NCBI GenBank assembly: GCA_027311945.1 | Contig: DAICXZ010000029.1 | Location: forward strand, 1-64,000 | Source: Erythrobacter sp. | GTDB taxonomy: Bacteria > Pseudomonadota > Alphaproteobacteria > Sphingomonadales > Sphingomonadaceae | Direction of reading: 5' to 3' | Length of the DNA: 64,000 nt | Shown here: piece after piece, positions 16,678 through 30,136 of the stretch | Numbering within the stretch: position 1 is the first letter of the stretch | Layout of the letters: every line of letters starts with the position of its first letter | Position numbers and translations under genes: made by a program | Notes under the pieces: model-generated | Databases searched by the model: none | Told to the model about the DNA's origin: nothing | Seen by the model: only the letters and a program-made list of their open reading frames with translations

Positions 16678-17645
16678 GCGGCGCGACCAACCCCGAGGCC
16701 CCGCACGTTCCCGTCCTGCTCGACGAGGTGCTCGAAGCGCTGGCCCCGCAGCCGGGTGAACTGATCGTCGATGCGACTTTCGGTGCAGGCGGATATACCC
16801 GCGCGTTGCTTGCGCGCGGGGCCATCGTCCATGCCTTCGATCGCGACCCCGACGCTATCGCTGCCGGCAACGAATGGCCCGAAACGCGCGAAGACCCGCC
16901 GCGGCTGGTGCTGCATCACAGGCGTTTCTCCGAAATGGCCGAAGCGCTGGCCCAGGCTGGTGTCACACAGGTCGATGGCGTGACGATGGATATCGGCGTC
17001 TCCTCGATGCAGCTCGATCAGGCGACACGCGGCTTTGCCTTCATGCTCGATGGTCCGCTCGACATGACCATGGATCAGTCTGGCCCCAATGCCGCCGACT
17101 TCGTCAACACGGCCGACGAGGGCGAGATTGCCGACGTGCTCTACCAGTATGGAGAGGAGCGCCAGTCGCGCCGGGTTGCCCGCGCGATCGTGGCTGCGCG
17201 TCCGCTCACCACCACGGGTGAGCTGGCCAAGGTGGTGCGCAAGGCGCTCGGCCATCATCCCGGTGCGCCGAAAGACCCGGCAACGCGCACCTTCCAGGCG
17301 ATCCGCATCCACGTGAACCGCGAGCTGGACGAGCTGGCGCAAGGCCTTGCCGCTGCCGAGCATCTGCTGGGCGAGGGCGGCCGGCTGGCGGTGGTCAGCT
17401 TCCACTCGCTGGAGGACCGCATCGTCAAGGCCTACCTGCGCGATGCCGCCAACCAGAACCCGCGCGGCTCGCGCTACCTGCCCGAGACCGCGAGCGACAC
17501 GCCCGCCATCTTCACGCAGGTATCGCGCGCGATCCGCCCGTCCGCCGCCGAGATCGAGCGCAACCCCCGCGCCCGCTCGGCCACCTTGCGCGCTGCCACC
17601 CGCACCGCCGCGCCCGCCCGCCAGAACGATCAGGAGGCTGTATGA
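16674..17645 (+). CDS. rsmH: 16S rRNA (cytosine(1402)-N4)-methyltransferase
   Basis: RsmH/MraW, 323 residues, methylates C1402 of 16S rRNA with SAM. It opens with [13 protein letters not shown] and the SAM motif [14 protein letters not shown]; the family segments [29 protein letters not shown] and [10 protein letters not shown] follow. Start and stop overlap neighbours by four bases (ATGA on both sides), so it is translated in series with mraZ and ftsL. Confidence 0.97.
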   Translation: MSGATNPEAPHVPVLLDEVLEALAPQPGELIVDATFGAGGYTRALLARGAIVHAFDRDPDAIAAGNEWPETREDPPRLVLHHRRFSEMAEALAQAGVTQVDGVTMDIGVSSMQLDQATRGFAFMLDGPLDMTMDQSGPNAADFVNTADEGEIADVLYQYGEERQSRRVARAIVAARPLTTTGELAKVVRKALGHHPGAPKDPATRTFQAIRIHVNRELDELAQGLAAAEHLLGEGGRLAVVSFHSLEDRIVKAYLRDAANQNPRGSRYLPETASDTPAIFTQVSRAIRPSAAEIERNPRARSATLRAATRTAAPARQNDQEAV

Positions 17646-18178
17646 CAACACCCGCCCGTTATCGCCGTTTCGGTTGGCTTGCCGCGTTGTCTATCTGTGT
17701 CGTGCTCTATGTGATGCTGCACCTCAAGGTGAACGCGGTTCACTCCGAGGTGGTGCAGGCCGAACGTGAGATCGTGCGCCTTGAGCGTGCGAACATGATG
17801 CTCGAAACCGAGTTCCTGACCCGCTCGAACCAGGTCCAGCTGGCGCGGCTCAACCGCATCAACTTCGGTTTTCGCGCTCCCGAAGCGAGCCAGTTCATCG
17901 ATGGCGAGCGCCAGCTCGCGCAGTTCTCCAAGCCCCGCGCTCAGGATGCGCCTGCGCCGATCCGGCTGGCGGGCCTGACTTCGGCGGGCGGTGTGCCGGC
18001 CTTTCCCAAGCTGGTCTCGCCGCTGACCGGTGAGGCGCTTGATGCGGCGCTGGTCGAAGGCGTGCCGCCTGCGGACTACGAAGCCTCGCGCAGTCGCGGG
18101 GCGAGCATTGGTCTTGGCAACAGTGGCGGTCAGGTGCGGGTGCCGCTGGTCTCCTTGCGCGGAGACCTTGGCCAATGA
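17642..18178 (+). CDS. ftsL: FtsL-like cell division protein
   Basis: A 178-residue bitopic protein between rsmH and ftsI, the fixed place of ftsL. One membrane segment ([18 protein letters not shown], residues ~11-28) is followed by a leucine-zipper-like helix ([34 protein letters not shown]). The second half, about 90 residues, is Ala/Pro-rich and longer than in E. coli FtsL. In the family FtsL joins FtsB and FtsQ to activate FtsWI. Assignment rests mainly on position and topology because FtsL sequences diverge quickly. Confidence 0.85.
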   Translation: MTTPARYRRFGWLAALSICVVLYVMLHLKVNAVHSEVVQAEREIVRLERANMMLETEFLTRSNQVQLARLNRINFGFRAPEASQFIDGERQLAQFSKPRAQDAPAPIRLAGLTSAGGVPAFPKLVSPLTGEALDAALVEGVPPADYEASRSRGASIGLGNSGGQVRVPLVSLRGDLGQ

Positions 18179-19935
18179 CCACGCTTGCGGCGGCTCCCCA
18201 GATGCGGGTGCGCAGCACCGGGGCGGGGCTGTTCGATCACCGCCGCCGCGCACTGCTGGTGGCGCGACTGCGGCTGTTGTTGCTGGTGCTCGGCTTCTTG
18301 GCGCTGGCGCTGTGTGCGCTGGGGCGGATCGCCTGGCTGGGCGCTGCCCGGCCGGGGCCGCAGGTGCAATCGATGGTCACGCTGCTTCTGCCGGATCGCG
18401 GCGAGATCACCGATCGCAACGGCTTGCCGCTGGCGCGCGAGTTTCCCGCCTATGCGCTCTGGTTCAACCCCGAGGCCATGGCTGATGGCGGCGAGCCGCT
18501 GGTGCGTTCTCCGGCCCAGGTGGCGGACGAACTGCGCAAGATCTTCCCCGATCTCGACGAGGCCGAGGTGACGGACATGCTGGCATCGCGCAAAGCGGGC
18601 TATATCCGCCGCCGTATCCTGCCCGAAGATGCCAACAAGGTGCAGAACATTGGCGAGCTGGCGCTGGAGATCACGCGCGAGAAGGATCGCCACTATCCGC
18701 AAGGTTCGCTCGCGGCGCACGTGCTCGGCTATGTCGCTGCCGATGGCCACGGCCGGGTCGGCATGGAAGCGGTACTCGACAAGCGGCTGCTCGATCCCTC
18801 CCTGCGCGGCGAGCCGGTGGCGCTGTCAATCGACGCGCGCGTGCAGGGCGCGCTGGAAGACGAGCTGGAGCGCGGGATGCTCTCGGTCGACGCGGTGGGC
18901 GCTGCGGGCATCGTGCTCGATGTCGACACCGGCGAAGTGCTGGCGCTCGCGAGCAAGCCAGGGTTCGATCCCAACCAGATCCTCACCACCGATGTCGTTC
19001 TGCCGAAAGAGCACACCGATGCCGGCGAAATGCCCGCCGTCTTCAACCGGCTGACCAACCAGGTCTACGAACTCGGCTCGACCTTCAAGCCGCTGACCGT
19101 GGCGGTTGCCATCGACACCGGCGTGGTCACCAACCTTGGTCGTCGCTGGCAGGCGAACAAACCGATCAAGGTGGGCCGCTACGCTATCGGTGACAGCCAC
19201 GTGATCGGCGACACGCTGAACGTGCCGGAGACGCTGATCCACTCGTCGAACATCGTTTCGGCGCAGATCGCGGGCGAGATCGGCGGGCCGACGCTGCACA
19301 ACTACTTCGGCCAGCTGGGCATGAACGAGGCCCCCTATATCGAGCTGCCCGCTCGCGGTGCGCCGCTCGGCATGGGTGGAACCTGGGACAAGACCAAGGC
19401 GCTTTATGCCGGGTTTGGCCACGGTATCGCGGTGACGCCGCTGCACCTGGCTTCCGCCTATGCGGCGATGGTCAACGGCGGAATCTGGCGTCCGGCCACG
19501 CTCAACCGGATAGAGCCGGGCCATGCTCCGCGTGGACGCCGCGTGTTCAAGGCCAGCACCAGCGCGCGGATGAACCAGCTTTTGCGGCTCATCGCGCTTT
19601 ACGGCACCGGCAAGAACGCCGACGCGCCCGGCTTCCGCGTGGGCGGCAAGACCGGCTCGGCCGAAAAGCCGGGCGTGACGGGCTATCGCCGCACCACGCT
19701 GGTCTCGACCTTCGCCGCCGCCTTCCCGATGGACAAGCCGCGTTATGTGGTGATCGCCATGCTTGACGAGCCCAAGGGCACGCGCGCCTCTTCGTTCCAG
19801 CGCACCGCCGCCTGGAACGCCGCGCCGATCGTCGGGCGGCTGGTTTCGCGCATCGGTCCGCAGCTGGGCGTGCTGCCCGATGCCACGCGCGACATCGACC
19901 TGAGCGACGTGCGCTCGCTGGTTGGGGAGGAATAG
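18175..19935 (+). CDS. ftsI: Septal peptidoglycan transpeptidase (PBP3/FtsI)
   Basis: A class B penicillin-binding protein of 586 residues that cross-links septal peptidoglycan with FtsW. A membrane anchor lies at about 27-45 (LRLLLLVLGFLALALCALG), then the pedestal domain with DRGEITDRNGLPLA. The transpeptidase motifs are S302-T-F-K (SXXK), S357-S-N (SXN) and K492-T-G (KTG). It overlaps ftsL by four bases and is two bases from murE. Confidence 0.97.
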   Translation: MTTLAAAPQMRVRSTGAGLFDHRRRALLVARLRLLLLVLGFLALALCALGRIAWLGAARPGPQVQSMVTLLLPDRGEITDRNGLPLAREFPAYALWFNPEAMADGGEPLVRSPAQVADELRKIFPDLDEAEVTDMLASRKAGYIRRRILPEDANKVQNIGELALEITREKDRHYPQGSLAAHVLGYVAADGHGRVGMEAVLDKRLLDPSLRGEPVALSIDARVQGALEDELERGMLSVDAVGAAGIVLDVDTGEVLALASKPGFDPNQILTTDVVLPKEHTDAGEMPAVFNRLTNQVYELGSTFKPLTVAVAIDTGVVTNLGRRWQANKPIKVGRYAIGDSHVIGDTLNVPETLIHSSNIVSAQIAGEIGGPTLHNYFGQLGMNEAPYIELPARGAPLGMGGTWDKTKALYAGFGHGIAVTPLHLASAYAAMVNGGIWRPATLNRIEPGHAPRGRRVFKASTSARMNQLLRLIALYGTGKNADAPGFRVGGKTGSAEKPGVTGYRRTTLVSTFAAAFPMDKPRYVVIAMLDEPKGTRASSFQRTAAWNAAPIVGRLVSRIGPQLGVLPDATRDIDLSDVRSLVGEE

Positions 19936-19937
19936 CA

Positions 19938-21406
19938 ATGCTGCTGGCCGATCTTGCGAGACTTGCCGGTGTCGAGAGCCCGCAGGGCGGTGCTGCGCGG
20001 ATCACGGGCTTTGCCATTGACAACCGCAAGGTTGCGCCCGGCAACGTGTTCGGCGCCTTTCCTGGCACCAAGGTCAATGGCGAGGACTATATCCCGGCCG
20101 CCATCGCGGGCGGGGCCGTGGCGGTGATCGCGCGGCCATCGGCCAAGGTCGAGGGAGCGCTGCACATCCCGGCGGAAGAGCCGCGCCGCGCCTTCGCGCT
20201 GCTGGCGGCGCAGTTCTATCGCCCCGTGCCCGAAACCGTGGTGGCGGTAACGGGCACCAACGGCAAAACTTCGACCGCCGAGATGACGCGCCAGATATGG
20301 CGGATGCTCGGCCTGCGCGCGGCGTCGATCGGTACGCTGGGCGTCACCACGGCGGATGAGAGCATCTCGACCGGCCTGACCACGCCCGACATCGCCACCT
20401 TTCTCGCCACCATGACCGGGCTCGCCCGCGAGGGCGTGAGCCATGTCGCCTATGAGGCATCGAGCCACGGGTTGGCGCAGTATCGCAACGAGGGGATCAA
20501 GGTCGCCGCCGGGGCCTTCACCAACCTCAGCCGCGATCATCTCGACTATCACAAGGACATGGACGACTACTTCGCCGCCAAGATGCGGCTGTTCTCCGAA
20601 GTGGTGTCCGAAGATGGCAGCGCGGTCATCTGGACCGATGACAAATGGGGCAAGCTGGCCAAGGCCGTCGCCACGGCACGCGGCTTGAACCTGTTTACGG
20701 TCGGCGAAGAGGGCGACGGTATCCGGCTGATCGCGCGCAAACCCACGCCGCTCGGGCAGGAGCTGAAGATTGTTCACGGCGGCCGGGCCTATGCCATCCG
20801 CCTGCCGCTGATCGGGGCCTATCAGGTTGCCAATGCGCTGGTGGCGGCGGGGCTGGTGCTGGTGACGGGCAGCGATCCGACGCGGGTGTTCGATGCGGTG
20901 GCGCGGTTGCAGCCGGTGCGCGGGCGGCTCGAACGCGCGGCCATCGCGGCCAGTGGCGCGCCGGTCTACGTCGACTATGCGCATACTCCCGATGCGCTTT
21001 CCGCCGCCATTGCCGCGCTGCGTCCGCATGTGTCGGGGCGCCTCATCACCGTGTTCGGTGCGGGCGGTGATCGCGACAAGGGCAAGCGCGCGCCGATGGG
21101 CGAGGCTGCTGCTGCTGGCTCCGACGTGGTGATCGTGACCGACGACAACCCGCGCGGCGAAAATGCCGCTGAGATCCGGGCCGAAGTGTTGGCTGGCGCG
21201 CCCAATGCACAGGAAATCGGCGACCGGCGTTTGGCAATTGCCGCTGCGATAGGCGATGCGCGGTCCGGGGACATCGTGCTCGTGGCCGGCAAAGGTCATG
21301 AGCAGGGTCAGATCATAGGGTCGGGAGACAATATGCAGGTTTTGCCGTTCGATGACGTTACCGTGGCGCGCGAGTGTGCGGCCGGGCTGGGCTCGGCGGC
21401 AGGCCG

Positions 21407-21410
<4 letters not shown>
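19938..21410 (+). CDS. murE: UDP-MurNAc-L-Ala-D-Glu:meso-diaminopimelate ligase
   Basis: Mur ligase of 490 residues adding meso-diaminopimelate to the peptidoglycan precursor. The ATP loop is VTGTNGKTSTAEM; the DNPR motif in DDNPRGENA marks DAP rather than lysine specificity. The N-terminal UDP-binding domain includes GFAIDNRKVAPGNVFGAFPG. ATG at 19938 has GGGAGGA upstream. The stop overlaps the murF start (ATGA). Confidence 0.97.
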
Positions 21411-22888
<1,478 letters not shown>

Positions 22889-22899
22889 AACGCCCGGAC

Positions 22900-23970
22900 A
22901 TGCTCTATTTTCTCGCAGGATTGTTCGAATTCGAAGGTTTGTGGAACCTCGTCCGCTACCAGACCTTCCGCGCCGGAGCGACGATGATGACCGCGCTGAT
23001 GATCGGCCTGATCATCGGCCCGCGCTTCATTGCGATGCTGCGCGTGCGGCAGGGCAAGGGGCAGCCGATCCGCTCTGACGGGCCGCAGACCCACCTTGCC
23101 AAGGTGGGCACGCCCACGATGGGCGGGCTGATGATCCTCACCTCGCTGTTTCTGTCCATGCTGATCTGGATGGACCTCGCCAACCCGTTCGTCTGGGCCT
23201 GCCTCGCGGTGATCGCGGGCTTCGGCCTGATCGGCTTCCTCGACGACTACGACAAGGTGACCAAGCGCCATCATGCCGGGCTTTCGAGCAAGGTGCGGCT
23301 GCTGGCGGAATTCGTCGTCGCCGGGATTGCCGCATGGCTGATCGTGAGCGAGATCAACACCAACGTCTATGTGCCGTTCCTCTCGGATCGGGCAATACCG
23401 TTGGGGCCGTTCTATTATGTCTTCGCCGCCATCGTGATCGTGGGCGCGGGCAATGCGGTGAACCTTACCGACGGTCTCGACGGCCTTGCCACCATGCCGG
23501 TGGTGATCGCGGCGGGCACCTTTGCGATCATCTGCTACGTTGTGGGCCGCGTCGACTTCTCGAACTATCTCGGCATCCCCTACGTGCCGATGGCGGGCGA
23601 ACTGGCTATCCTGTGCGCGGGGATCATGGGCGCGGGGCTCGCCTTCCTGTGGTTCAACGCGCCGCCTGCTGCCGTGTTCATGGGTGACACCGGCTCGCTG
23701 GCGCTGGGCGGGGCGCTAGGCGCGATTGCCGTGGCCAGCCACCACGAGATCGTGCTCGCCATCGTTGGCGGGCTGTTCGTGCTCGAAGCGGTGAGCGTGA
23801 TGGTGCAGGTGTTCTGGTTCAAGCGCACCGGCAAGCGGGTGTTCCGCATGGCACCGATCCACCACCACTTCGAGCAGCTCGGCTGGAAGGAATCGACCGT
23901 GGTGATCCGGTTCTGGATCATCGCCATCGTGCTCGCGCTGATCGGCCTGTCGACGCTCAAGCTGCGATGA
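22900..23970 (+). CDS. mraY: Phospho-MurNAc-pentapeptide transferase
   Basis: A 356-residue polytopic membrane enzyme making lipid I from UDP-MurNAc-pentapeptide and undecaprenyl phosphate. The catalytic signatures are [34 protein letters not shown] and the C-terminal [11 protein letters not shown]. About ten transmembrane segments are visible. It sits 11 bases after murF and overlaps murD by four bases. Confidence 0.98.
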   Translation: MLYFLAGLFEFEGLWNLVRYQTFRAGATMMTALMIGLIIGPRFIAMLRVRQGKGQPIRSDGPQTHLAKVGTPTMGGLMILTSLFLSMLIWMDLANPFVWACLAVIAGFGLIGFLDDYDKVTKRHHAGLSSKVRLLAEFVVAGIAAWLIVSEINTNVYVPFLSDRAIPLGPFYYVFAAIVIVGAGNAVNLTDGLDGLATMPVVIAAGTFAIICYVVGRVDFSNYLGIPYVPMAGELAILCAGIMGAGLAFLWFNAPPAAVFMGDTGSLALGGALGAIAVASHHEIVLAIVGGLFVLEAVSVMVQVFWFKRTGKRVFRMAPIHHHFEQLGWKESTVVIRFWIIAIVLALIGLSTLKLR

Positions 23971-25292
23971 TCACGTCGCGCGCCTTTGCGGACAAATCCT
24001 ATTGCGTGCTGGGGCTCGCGCGCTCGGGGATGGCGACCGTCGAGGCGCTGCTGGCGAGCGGTGCGCGGGTGACGGCGTGGGATCGCCGGCCCGAGCCGTG
24101 CGAGCAACTGGCAGGGCGGGTGACCATTGCCGACCCGATGGAGATTGCGCTCGATCACTTTGATGCCATCGTCGTCTCCCCCGGCGTGCCGCTCAATACG
24201 CATCCGCTGGTGCCGCGCGCGCAGGCGGCGGGGGTGCCGGTGATTGGCGATATCGAGCTGTTTGCACAGGCGCGGGCTGACCTGCCGGAGCACAAGGTCG
24301 TCGGCATTACCGGGACCAACGGCAAGTCGACCACCACTGCGCTGGTGCATCACCTGTTGGAGAGCGCGGGCGTGCCGACCGAAATGGGCGGCAATATTGG
24401 CTTGCCAATAATGGGGCAGGAGCCGCTTCCTGCGGGCGGCGTCTATGTGCTCGAACTGTCGAGTTATCAGATCGACCTCACCTCTTCGCTCGCCTGCGAG
24501 GCGGCAGCGCTGACCAACATTACGCCCGATCACCTTGATCGCTATGACGGGTTTGCCGCTTACGCCGCCTCCAAGGCACGGCTGTTGGCGATGCAGGGAG
24601 CCGAACAGTTCGCCGTCTTCGGCTGTGCCGATGAGCCTACCAATGCGATCCACCGGACCGAACACGCGCGACGCGCGCAGGGCCGGGCAGTCTGCGCCGA
24701 TCTTGACGCTCTCGCGCCGGGGCAGAGCGACTGGCCGAGCCTGCAAGGTCCGCACAATCTTCAGAACGCTGCCATCGCCGCCGCGCTGGGGGCTGAGCTT
24801 GGGCTGACAGAGGCGCAGATCGTCGAAGGGCTGGCGAGCTTTGCGGGCCTGCCGCACCGGATGGAGCGGATCGGCACCTATCACGACGTCCTGTGGGTGA
24901 ACGACAGCAAGGCCACCAACCCCGCTTCGACCGCACCGGCCCTGGCGGCCTTTCCGCGCATCCACTGGATCTGCGGCGGCCTGCCCAAGGACGGCAACCT
25001 CGACGAATGCCTGCCGCACCTCTGCAACGTGGTGCGGGCCTACACCATTGGCGAGGCGGGCGAGATGTTCGGACGGCTGCTATCGCCGCATGTCCCGGTT
25101 GAGCCGTGCGAGATGTTGTGCGAAGCGGTGCGGCGCGCCTGCGACAAGGCGCAAGCTGGTGAGGTCGTGCTGCTGAGCCCGGCCTGCGCCAGCTTCGACC
25201 AGTTCCGCGATTACGAGGCACGCGGTGACGCGTTCCGCGTGTTGGTGCGTGAACTGTGCGCTGGTAGCGAAACGGGGGGCGATGCGGCATGA
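23967..25292 (+). CDS. murD: UDP-MurNAc-L-alanine:D-glutamate ligase
   Basis: A Mur ligase of 441 residues adding D-glutamate in the cytoplasm. Features in order: an N-terminal nucleotide fold ([22 protein letters not shown]), the ATP loop [27 protein letters not shown], and [18 protein letters not shown] with the C-terminal ligase domain. Both ends overlap neighbours by four bases. Confidence 0.97.
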   Translation: MITSRAFADKSYCVLGLARSGMATVEALLASGARVTAWDRRPEPCEQLAGRVTIADPMEIALDHFDAIVVSPGVPLNTHPLVPRAQAAGVPVIGDIELFAQARADLPEHKVVGITGTNGKSTTTALVHHLLESAGVPTEMGGNIGLPIMGQEPLPAGGVYVLELSSYQIDLTSSLACEAAALTNITPDHLDRYDGFAAYAASKARLLAMQGAEQFAVFGCADEPTNAIHRTEHARRAQGRAVCADLDALAPGQSDWPSLQGPHNLQNAAIAAALGAELGLTEAQIVEGLASFAGLPHRMERIGTYHDVLWVNDSKATNPASTAPALAAFPRIHWICGGLPKDGNLDECLPHLCNVVRAYTIGEAGEMFGRLLSPHVPVEPCEMLCEAVRRACDKAQAGEVVLLSPACASFDQFRDYEARGDAFRVLVRELCAGSETGGDAA

Positions 25293-26527
25293 ACAGGCAT
25301 CGCGGCATGGTCCACGGGCTTGGCCTTCCGGTTGCAGCGCCCAAGCCTCAGCGCAAGGGGCTGGCACTGGCGGAAGAGCGGCGGCGGATGGCGCGCATCT
25401 GGTGGCGCGAGATCGACCGTGTGCTGCTGGTGCTGATCGCCCTGCTGATGGCGGTGGGCGCGCTGGCGGTAATCTCGGCTTCGCCTGCAAGCGCCGCGCG
25501 CCTGTCCACCGCCGATGTGCAGTTGGGCGAACTGCACTTCTTCTGGCTGCACCTGCGCTGGCAGGCGCTGGGGATCGTGATCCTGCTGGCGACCTCGCTG
25601 CTCGAACCCACGGTGCTGCGGCGCGGGGCGATTGTGATGGCGGCGGTCATGCTGTTCTTTCTCGTGCTGGTGCCGGTAGTCGGAACCGAGGTGAACGGGG
25701 CGCGGCGGTGGCTAAACCTGGGTCTCAGCCTGCAACCGAGCGAATTTCTCAAACCCGCCTTCGTGATCACCTTGGCGTGGATTCTCTCGTGGAAGCTGCA
25801 CGATCCCGATCTGCCGGTGATCGGGGTCAGCTTTGCCATGCTGGTGGTGATTGTCGGGCTGGTGATTGCGCAGCCCAACCTTGGCGAGGCGATCCTGTTC
25901 GTGGGCGCATGGTTCGTGATGGTGATGCTGGCGGGCCTGCCGATGCAGCGGATCGGCGTGATAACGGGTCTGGGTGTGGCCGGGCTGGTGGCGGCATACC
26001 TGTTCTATGACAACGCGCGCCATCGCATCGATTCCTTCCTTGGCGGCGGCTCGGCCTATGATCAGGTCGACCTTGCCGCGCGCACCCTGCAGGGCGGCGG
26101 CTGGACCGGCACCGGCCTGTGGCTTGGCACCAACAAGATGCGCCTGCCCGAAGCCCACACCGACTATATCTTCTCCGCCATTGGCGAGGAGTTCGGCCTG
26201 CTGGTCTGCGCGATCATCGTGGTGCTCTATCTGGCCATCGTGATGCGGGTGCTGGTGCGGCTGGTGAATGAAGACCGGATGTACAACATTCTTGCCGCCA
26301 GCGGGCTGGTGGCGCTGTTCGGCGGGCAGGCCTTCATCAATATCCTCGTCAATCTGCAGCTTTTTCCCTCCAAGGGTATGACGCTGCCGCTGGTAAGCTA
26401 TGGTGGCTCTTCGACCCTTGCGCAGTGCTTCACCATCGGTCTTCTGCTGGCGGTGACTCGGCGCAATCCGTTCCTTGACCGCGAGAAGTTCGATCTGCGC
26501 GGCACGCTCGAGAAAGAGGCCGACTGA
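25289..26527 (+). CDS. ftsW: Peptidoglycan glycosyltransferase FtsW
   Basis: A 412-residue SEDS-family polymerase of septal glycan strands acting with FtsI. A cytoplasmic N-terminus of about 50 residues precedes ten hydrophobic segments. SEDS landmarks include GARRWLNLGLSLQPSEFLKPAFV, the large periplasmic loop ending LPEAHTDYIFSAIGEEFG, and LPLVSYGGSSTLAQC. It overlaps murD by four bases and murG by one. Confidence 0.96.
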   Translation: MNRHRGMVHGLGLPVAAPKPQRKGLALAEERRRMARIWWREIDRVLLVLIALLMAVGALAVISASPASAARLSTADVQLGELHFFWLHLRWQALGIVILLATSLLEPTVLRRGAIVMAAVMLFFLVLVPVVGTEVNGARRWLNLGLSLQPSEFLKPAFVITLAWILSWKLHDPDLPVIGVSFAMLVVIVGLVIAQPNLGEAILFVGAWFVMVMLAGLPMQRIGVITGLGVAGLVAAYLFYDNARHRIDSFLGGGSAYDQVDLAARTLQGGGWTGTGLWLGTNKMRLPEAHTDYIFSAIGEEFGLLVCAIIVVLYLAIVMRVLVRLVNEDRMYNILAASGLVALFGGQAFINILVNLQLFPSKGMTLPLVSYGGSSTLAQCFTIGLLLAVTRRNPFLDREKFDLRGTLEKEAD

Positions 26528-27732
26528 TGCCCGGAATTTCCCGTCATTACGTTCTTGCCGCCGGGGGCACCGGCGGGCATCTCACCCCGGCTTTTGCGCT
26601 CGCCCATGCGCTGGAGCGGCGCGGTCACCATGTTGCCCTCATCACAGACGAGCGCGGCGCGGCTATTCCCGGCAAGCCCGATTTTCTCACCGCCCACGTG
26701 CTGCCCGCCGGGCGCTTCGGGAAGAACCCGCTCGGCTGGTTCAAGGCGATCCGCGCTGTGCTGGAAGGGCGGGCGCAGGCGCGGCGGATTTACGAGACGT
26801 TTGAGCCAAGCTGCGTGGTCGGCTTCGGTGGCTATCCCGCGCTGCCGGCGCTGCTTGGCGCCAGCGCCGATGGGATCGGCACGGTGATCCACGAACAGAA
26901 CGCCGTGCTGGGCCGGGTGAACCGCCTGCTTGCGGGCCGGGTAGACGCGATCGCCACGGCCTATCCTCAGGTCGACCGGTTGAAGCCTGCGCATCAGGGC
27001 AAGGTCCATCTGATCGGCAATCCGGTGCGCCCCGGCGTGCTGTCGCTGCGGGACGAGCCGTTTCCCCCGTTCACCGCCGATGGCCTGTTCCGCGTACTGG
27101 TGACGGGCGGCAGTCAGGGCGCAAGCGTGCTTAGCGAAGTGGTGCCCGATGGCCTCTCCATGCTGCCGACCGCGCTGCGCAGCCGCTTGCAGGTGACGCA
27201 GCAGTGCCGCCCCGAAGACCTTGAAAAGGTGCGTGAACGCTATGCCAAACATGGCATAGCCGCCGAGCTTGCGACCTATTTCGAGGACATGGCCGCGCAG
27301 CTTGCTGATGCACACCTGTTCATCGGCCGCGCTGGTGCCTCCACCATTGCCGAGCTGACCGCCGTGGGCCGCCCGGCGATCCTCGTGCCGCTGCCGATTG
27401 CCACCGACGATCATCAGGCCGCCAACACCCGCGAGATGGTTGCCGCTGGCGGCGCGCGCTCCATTCGCCAGACCGGCTTCACCGCCAAGGAACTCGCCAA
27501 GCAGATTCAGGCCATGGCCATGCACCCCGAAACGCTCGCCACCGCCGCCCATGCGGCCTTCAACTGCGGCCGGCCCAAGGCGGCGGAAGACCTGGCCGAT
27601 CTGGTCGAGAGCTTCGGCGGTGACACCATTCAGGACGTGATCCGCGTGGCGGGCTCGGTTCCGGCGCGGTCAGCCGCGCATGAGGCAAGCGGCCAAACCG
27701 CCCGCAGCCTCCCCGGGGAGCGCGCGGAATGA
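26527..27732 (+). CDS. murG: UDP-GlcNAc:lipid I N-acetylglucosaminyltransferase
   Basis: GT28 enzyme converting lipid I to lipid II at the inner membrane face. Motifs include the N-terminal [14 protein letters not shown] loop, [23 protein letters not shown] and the C-terminal UDP-binding [26 protein letters not shown]. At 401 residues it is about 40 longer than E. coli MurG; the excess is a polar C-terminal tail. ATG overlaps the ftsW stop by one base; its stop overlaps murC. Confidence 0.97.
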   Translation: MPGISRHYVLAAGGTGGHLTPAFALAHALERRGHHVALITDERGAAIPGKPDFLTAHVLPAGRFGKNPLGWFKAIRAVLEGRAQARRIYETFEPSCVVGFGGYPALPALLGASADGIGTVIHEQNAVLGRVNRLLAGRVDAIATAYPQVDRLKPAHQGKVHLIGNPVRPGVLSLRDEPFPPFTADGLFRVLVTGGSQGASVLSEVVPDGLSMLPTALRSRLQVTQQCRPEDLEKVRERYAKHGIAAELATYFEDMAAQLADAHLFIGRAGASTIAELTAVGRPAILVPLPIATDDHQAANTREMVAAGGARSIRQTGFTAKELAKQIQAMAMHPETLATAAHAAFNCGRPKAAEDLADLVESFGGDTIQDVIRVAGSVPARSAAHEASGQTARSLPGERAE

Positions 27733-29171
27733 AGGGCGTTCCTACGGATATCGGCACGATCCATTTCGTCGGCATCGGCGGGATCGGCATGTCGGGCATT
27801 GCCGAGGTGATGCACAACCTTGGCTATACGGTGCAGGGCAGCGATCTGGCCGAGGGCGTCAGCGTCCAGCGGCTGCGCGCGCGCGGGATCACCGTGCATG
27901 TGGGCCATGCTGCGGAAAATCTTGGCGATGCCGCCGTGGTCGTCACCAGCACGGCAGTGCGCCGGACCAACCCGGAAGTTGCCGCTGCTCTCGAAGCGCG
28001 CATCCCGGTGGTGCGCCGCGCCGAAATGTTGGCCGAACTGATGCGGCTGAAAAGCACGGTCGCGGTGGCGGGTACGCACGGCAAGACGACGACCACCAGC
28101 ATGGTCGCCACGCTGCTCGACGCGGGCGGGGTCGATCCCACGGTGATCAATGGCGGGATTATCGAAAGCTACGGTTCGAACGCGCGGCTGGGTGACAGCG
28201 AGTGGATGGTGGTCGAGGCCGACGAAAGTGACGGCAGCTTCCTGCGTCTGGACGGCACCATCGCCGTGGTGACGAACATCGATCCCGAGCACCTCGATCA
28301 CTACGGCAGCTTCGATGCGGTGAAGGATGCGTTCCTCCAGTTCATCGAGAACGTGCCCTTCTATGGCGCGGCGGTGCTGTGTCTCGATCACCCGGAAGTG
28401 CAGAACGTGATTGCCCGCGTGCGTGACCGGCGCGTGATCACCTATGGCTTCAGCCCCCATGCCGATGTGCGGATCGAAAATCTGGTCGCCGAGGGCGGGA
28501 AGAGCCGGTTCGACGTGGTCCAGCGCCTGCGCGATGGCTCGGAGCGGAGCGTGACGGATATCGTGCTGCCGATGCCGGGGCGGCACAATGTGCAGAACGC
28601 GGCCGCCGCGGTGGCTGTGGCGCTCGAGATGGACTGCGCCGAAGACACCATTCGTGAAGGCTTCGCCCGATTTGGCGGGGTGCGTCGACGCTTTACCGAG
28701 GTGGGGCGGATCGCGCTCGGCGGCGGCGAAGAGGTGCGCGTGATCGACGACTATGCGCACCACCCGGTGGAAATCCGCGCCGTGCTCTCTGCCGCGCGCG
28801 AGGCGGCTTCTGGCCGGGTGATTGCGGTCGCCCAACCGCACCGTTTCACCCGTCTGCGCGATCTGATGGAAGAATTCCAAGGCTGCTTCACCGATGCCGA
28901 CGTGGTCTATGCCGCGCCGGTCTATACGGCCGGAGAAGACCCGATCGAGGGCGTGACCTCCGATGCGCTGGTGGCTGGCCTAAAGGCACGCGGGCACCGG
29001 CAGGCGGCACCGATTGCCAGCCCAGAAGCGCTGGCGGATGAACTGGCCGGACTGGTCGAGCCGGGCGACATCGTGGTTTGCCTCGGCGCGGGTGACATCA
29101 CGCGCTGGGCCGCAGGCCTTGCCGATGCTGTCAACGCGCAGCGCAAGCAGGAGGCCAGCGATGCAGCCTGA
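27729..29171 (+). CDS. murC: UDP-N-acetylmuramate:L-alanine ligase
   Basis: A 480-residue Mur ligase adding L-alanine to UDP-MurNAc. It starts with the Rossmann motif [14 protein letters not shown], then the ATP loop [36 protein letters not shown] and [14 protein letters not shown] near the C-terminus. The start overlaps murG by four bases (ATGA) and the end overlaps murB by eleven. Confidence 0.98.
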   Translation: MKGVPTDIGTIHFVGIGGIGMSGIAEVMHNLGYTVQGSDLAEGVSVQRLRARGITVHVGHAAENLGDAAVVVTSTAVRRTNPEVAAALEARIPVVRRAEMLAELMRLKSTVAVAGTHGKTTTTSMVATLLDAGGVDPTVINGGIIESYGSNARLGDSEWMVVEADESDGSFLRLDGTIAVVTNIDPEHLDHYGSFDAVKDAFLQFIENVPFYGAAVLCLDHPEVQNVIARVRDRRVITYGFSPHADVRIENLVAEGGKSRFDVVQRLRDGSERSVTDIVLPMPGRHNVQNAAAAVAVALEMDCAEDTIREGFARFGGVRRRFTEVGRIALGGGEEVRVIDDYAHHPVEIRAVLSAAREAASGRVIAVAQPHRFTRLRDLMEEFQGCFTDADVVYAAPVYTAGEDPIEGVTSDALVAGLKARGHRQAAPIASPEALADELAGLVEPGDIVVCLGAGDITRWAAGLADAVNAQRKQEASDAA

Positions 29172-30114
29172 TGGCTCCATGTCCATGCAGAGCGCCCCCG
29201 GATCGCACGAGGAGGCCACTGTCGGCGGCAAGGTGCCGCAGGATGTCGCGGGCAAGCTCACCAAGGATGCGCCGCTCGCGAAGCTCGTCTGGTTCAAGAG
29301 CGGCGGCAAGGCCGACTGGCTGTTCGAGCCCGAAAGCGTGGAAGACCTGATCCAGTTCCTCACCCGCATGGAAGAGGGCACTCCGGTGATGGCCTTGGGG
29401 CTCGGCTCCAACCTCATCATCCGCGATGGCGGGGTGCCGGGCGTGGTGGTGCGGCTCGGCAAGCCTTTCGCCAGCGTCGAGGTGAAGCGCGACAACGTGC
29501 TCGAATGCGGCGGCGGCGCGCCGGGCATTCTGGTGGCTTCGAGCGCGCGCGATGCGGGCATTGCGGGGCTTGAATTCCTGCGCGGCATTCCCGGCACCGT
29601 GGGCGGTTTCGTGCGCATGAACGGCGGGGCCTATGGCCGCGAGGTGGCCGATGTGCTGGTCGATTGCGATGTGGTGATGCCCGATGGCGCCTGCATCCGC
29701 GTGCCGGTGGCCGATCTCGACTATTCCTATCGCCACTCGCGCCTGCCCGATGGCGCGATCGTGGTCGCCGCGCGGTTCAAGGGCGAGCCGGGTGATCCGG
29801 CCGCGATCGAGGCGGAGATGAACCGCATCGCCCACGCGCGCGAGGAAACACAGCCGCTGCGCAGCAAAACCGGCGGCTCGACCTTCAAGAACCCCGAGGG
29901 CGACAAGGCTTGGCGGCTGGTCGATGCGGCGGGCTGCCGGGGTCTGAAGGTGGGCGATGCGCAGGTGAGCGAGAAGCACGCCAATTTCCTCATCAACATC
30001 GGCCAGGCTACCAGCGCCGATATCGAGGGGCTGGGCGAGGAAGTGCGCCGCCGCGTGGCCGAGGCGACGGGCGTGGCGCTGCAATGGGAAATCCAGCGGG
30101 TGGGGCGGCCGTGA
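29161..30114 (+). CDS. murB: UDP-N-acetylenolpyruvoylglucosamine reductase
   Basis: A 317-residue FAD enzyme that reduces the enolpyruvyl group to lactyl with NADPH. FAD-binding segments [13 protein letters not shown] and [17 protein letters not shown] are present; the catalytic serine lies in [11 protein letters not shown], as in MurB of this size class. A 40-residue N-terminal extension precedes the core. ATG at 29161 has AGGAGG six bases upstream and overlaps murC. It is followed by the only sizeable gap (145 bases) between mraZ and ftsA. Confidence 0.96.
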   Translation: MQPDGSMSMQSAPGSHEEATVGGKVPQDVAGKLTKDAPLAKLVWFKSGGKADWLFEPESVEDLIQFLTRMEEGTPVMALGLGSNLIIRDGGVPGVVVRLGKPFASVEVKRDNVLECGGGAPGILVASSARDAGIAGLEFLRGIPGTVGGFVRMNGGAYGREVADVLVDCDVVMPDGACIRVPVADLDYSYRHSRLPDGAIVVAARFKGEPGDPAAIEAEMNRIAHAREETQPLRSKTGGSTFKNPEGDKAWRLVDAAGCRGLKVGDAQVSEKHANFLINIGQATSADIEGLGEEVRRRVAEATGVALQWEIQRVGRP

Positions 30115-30136
30115 GCCGTTACGTTCTCACATTCTC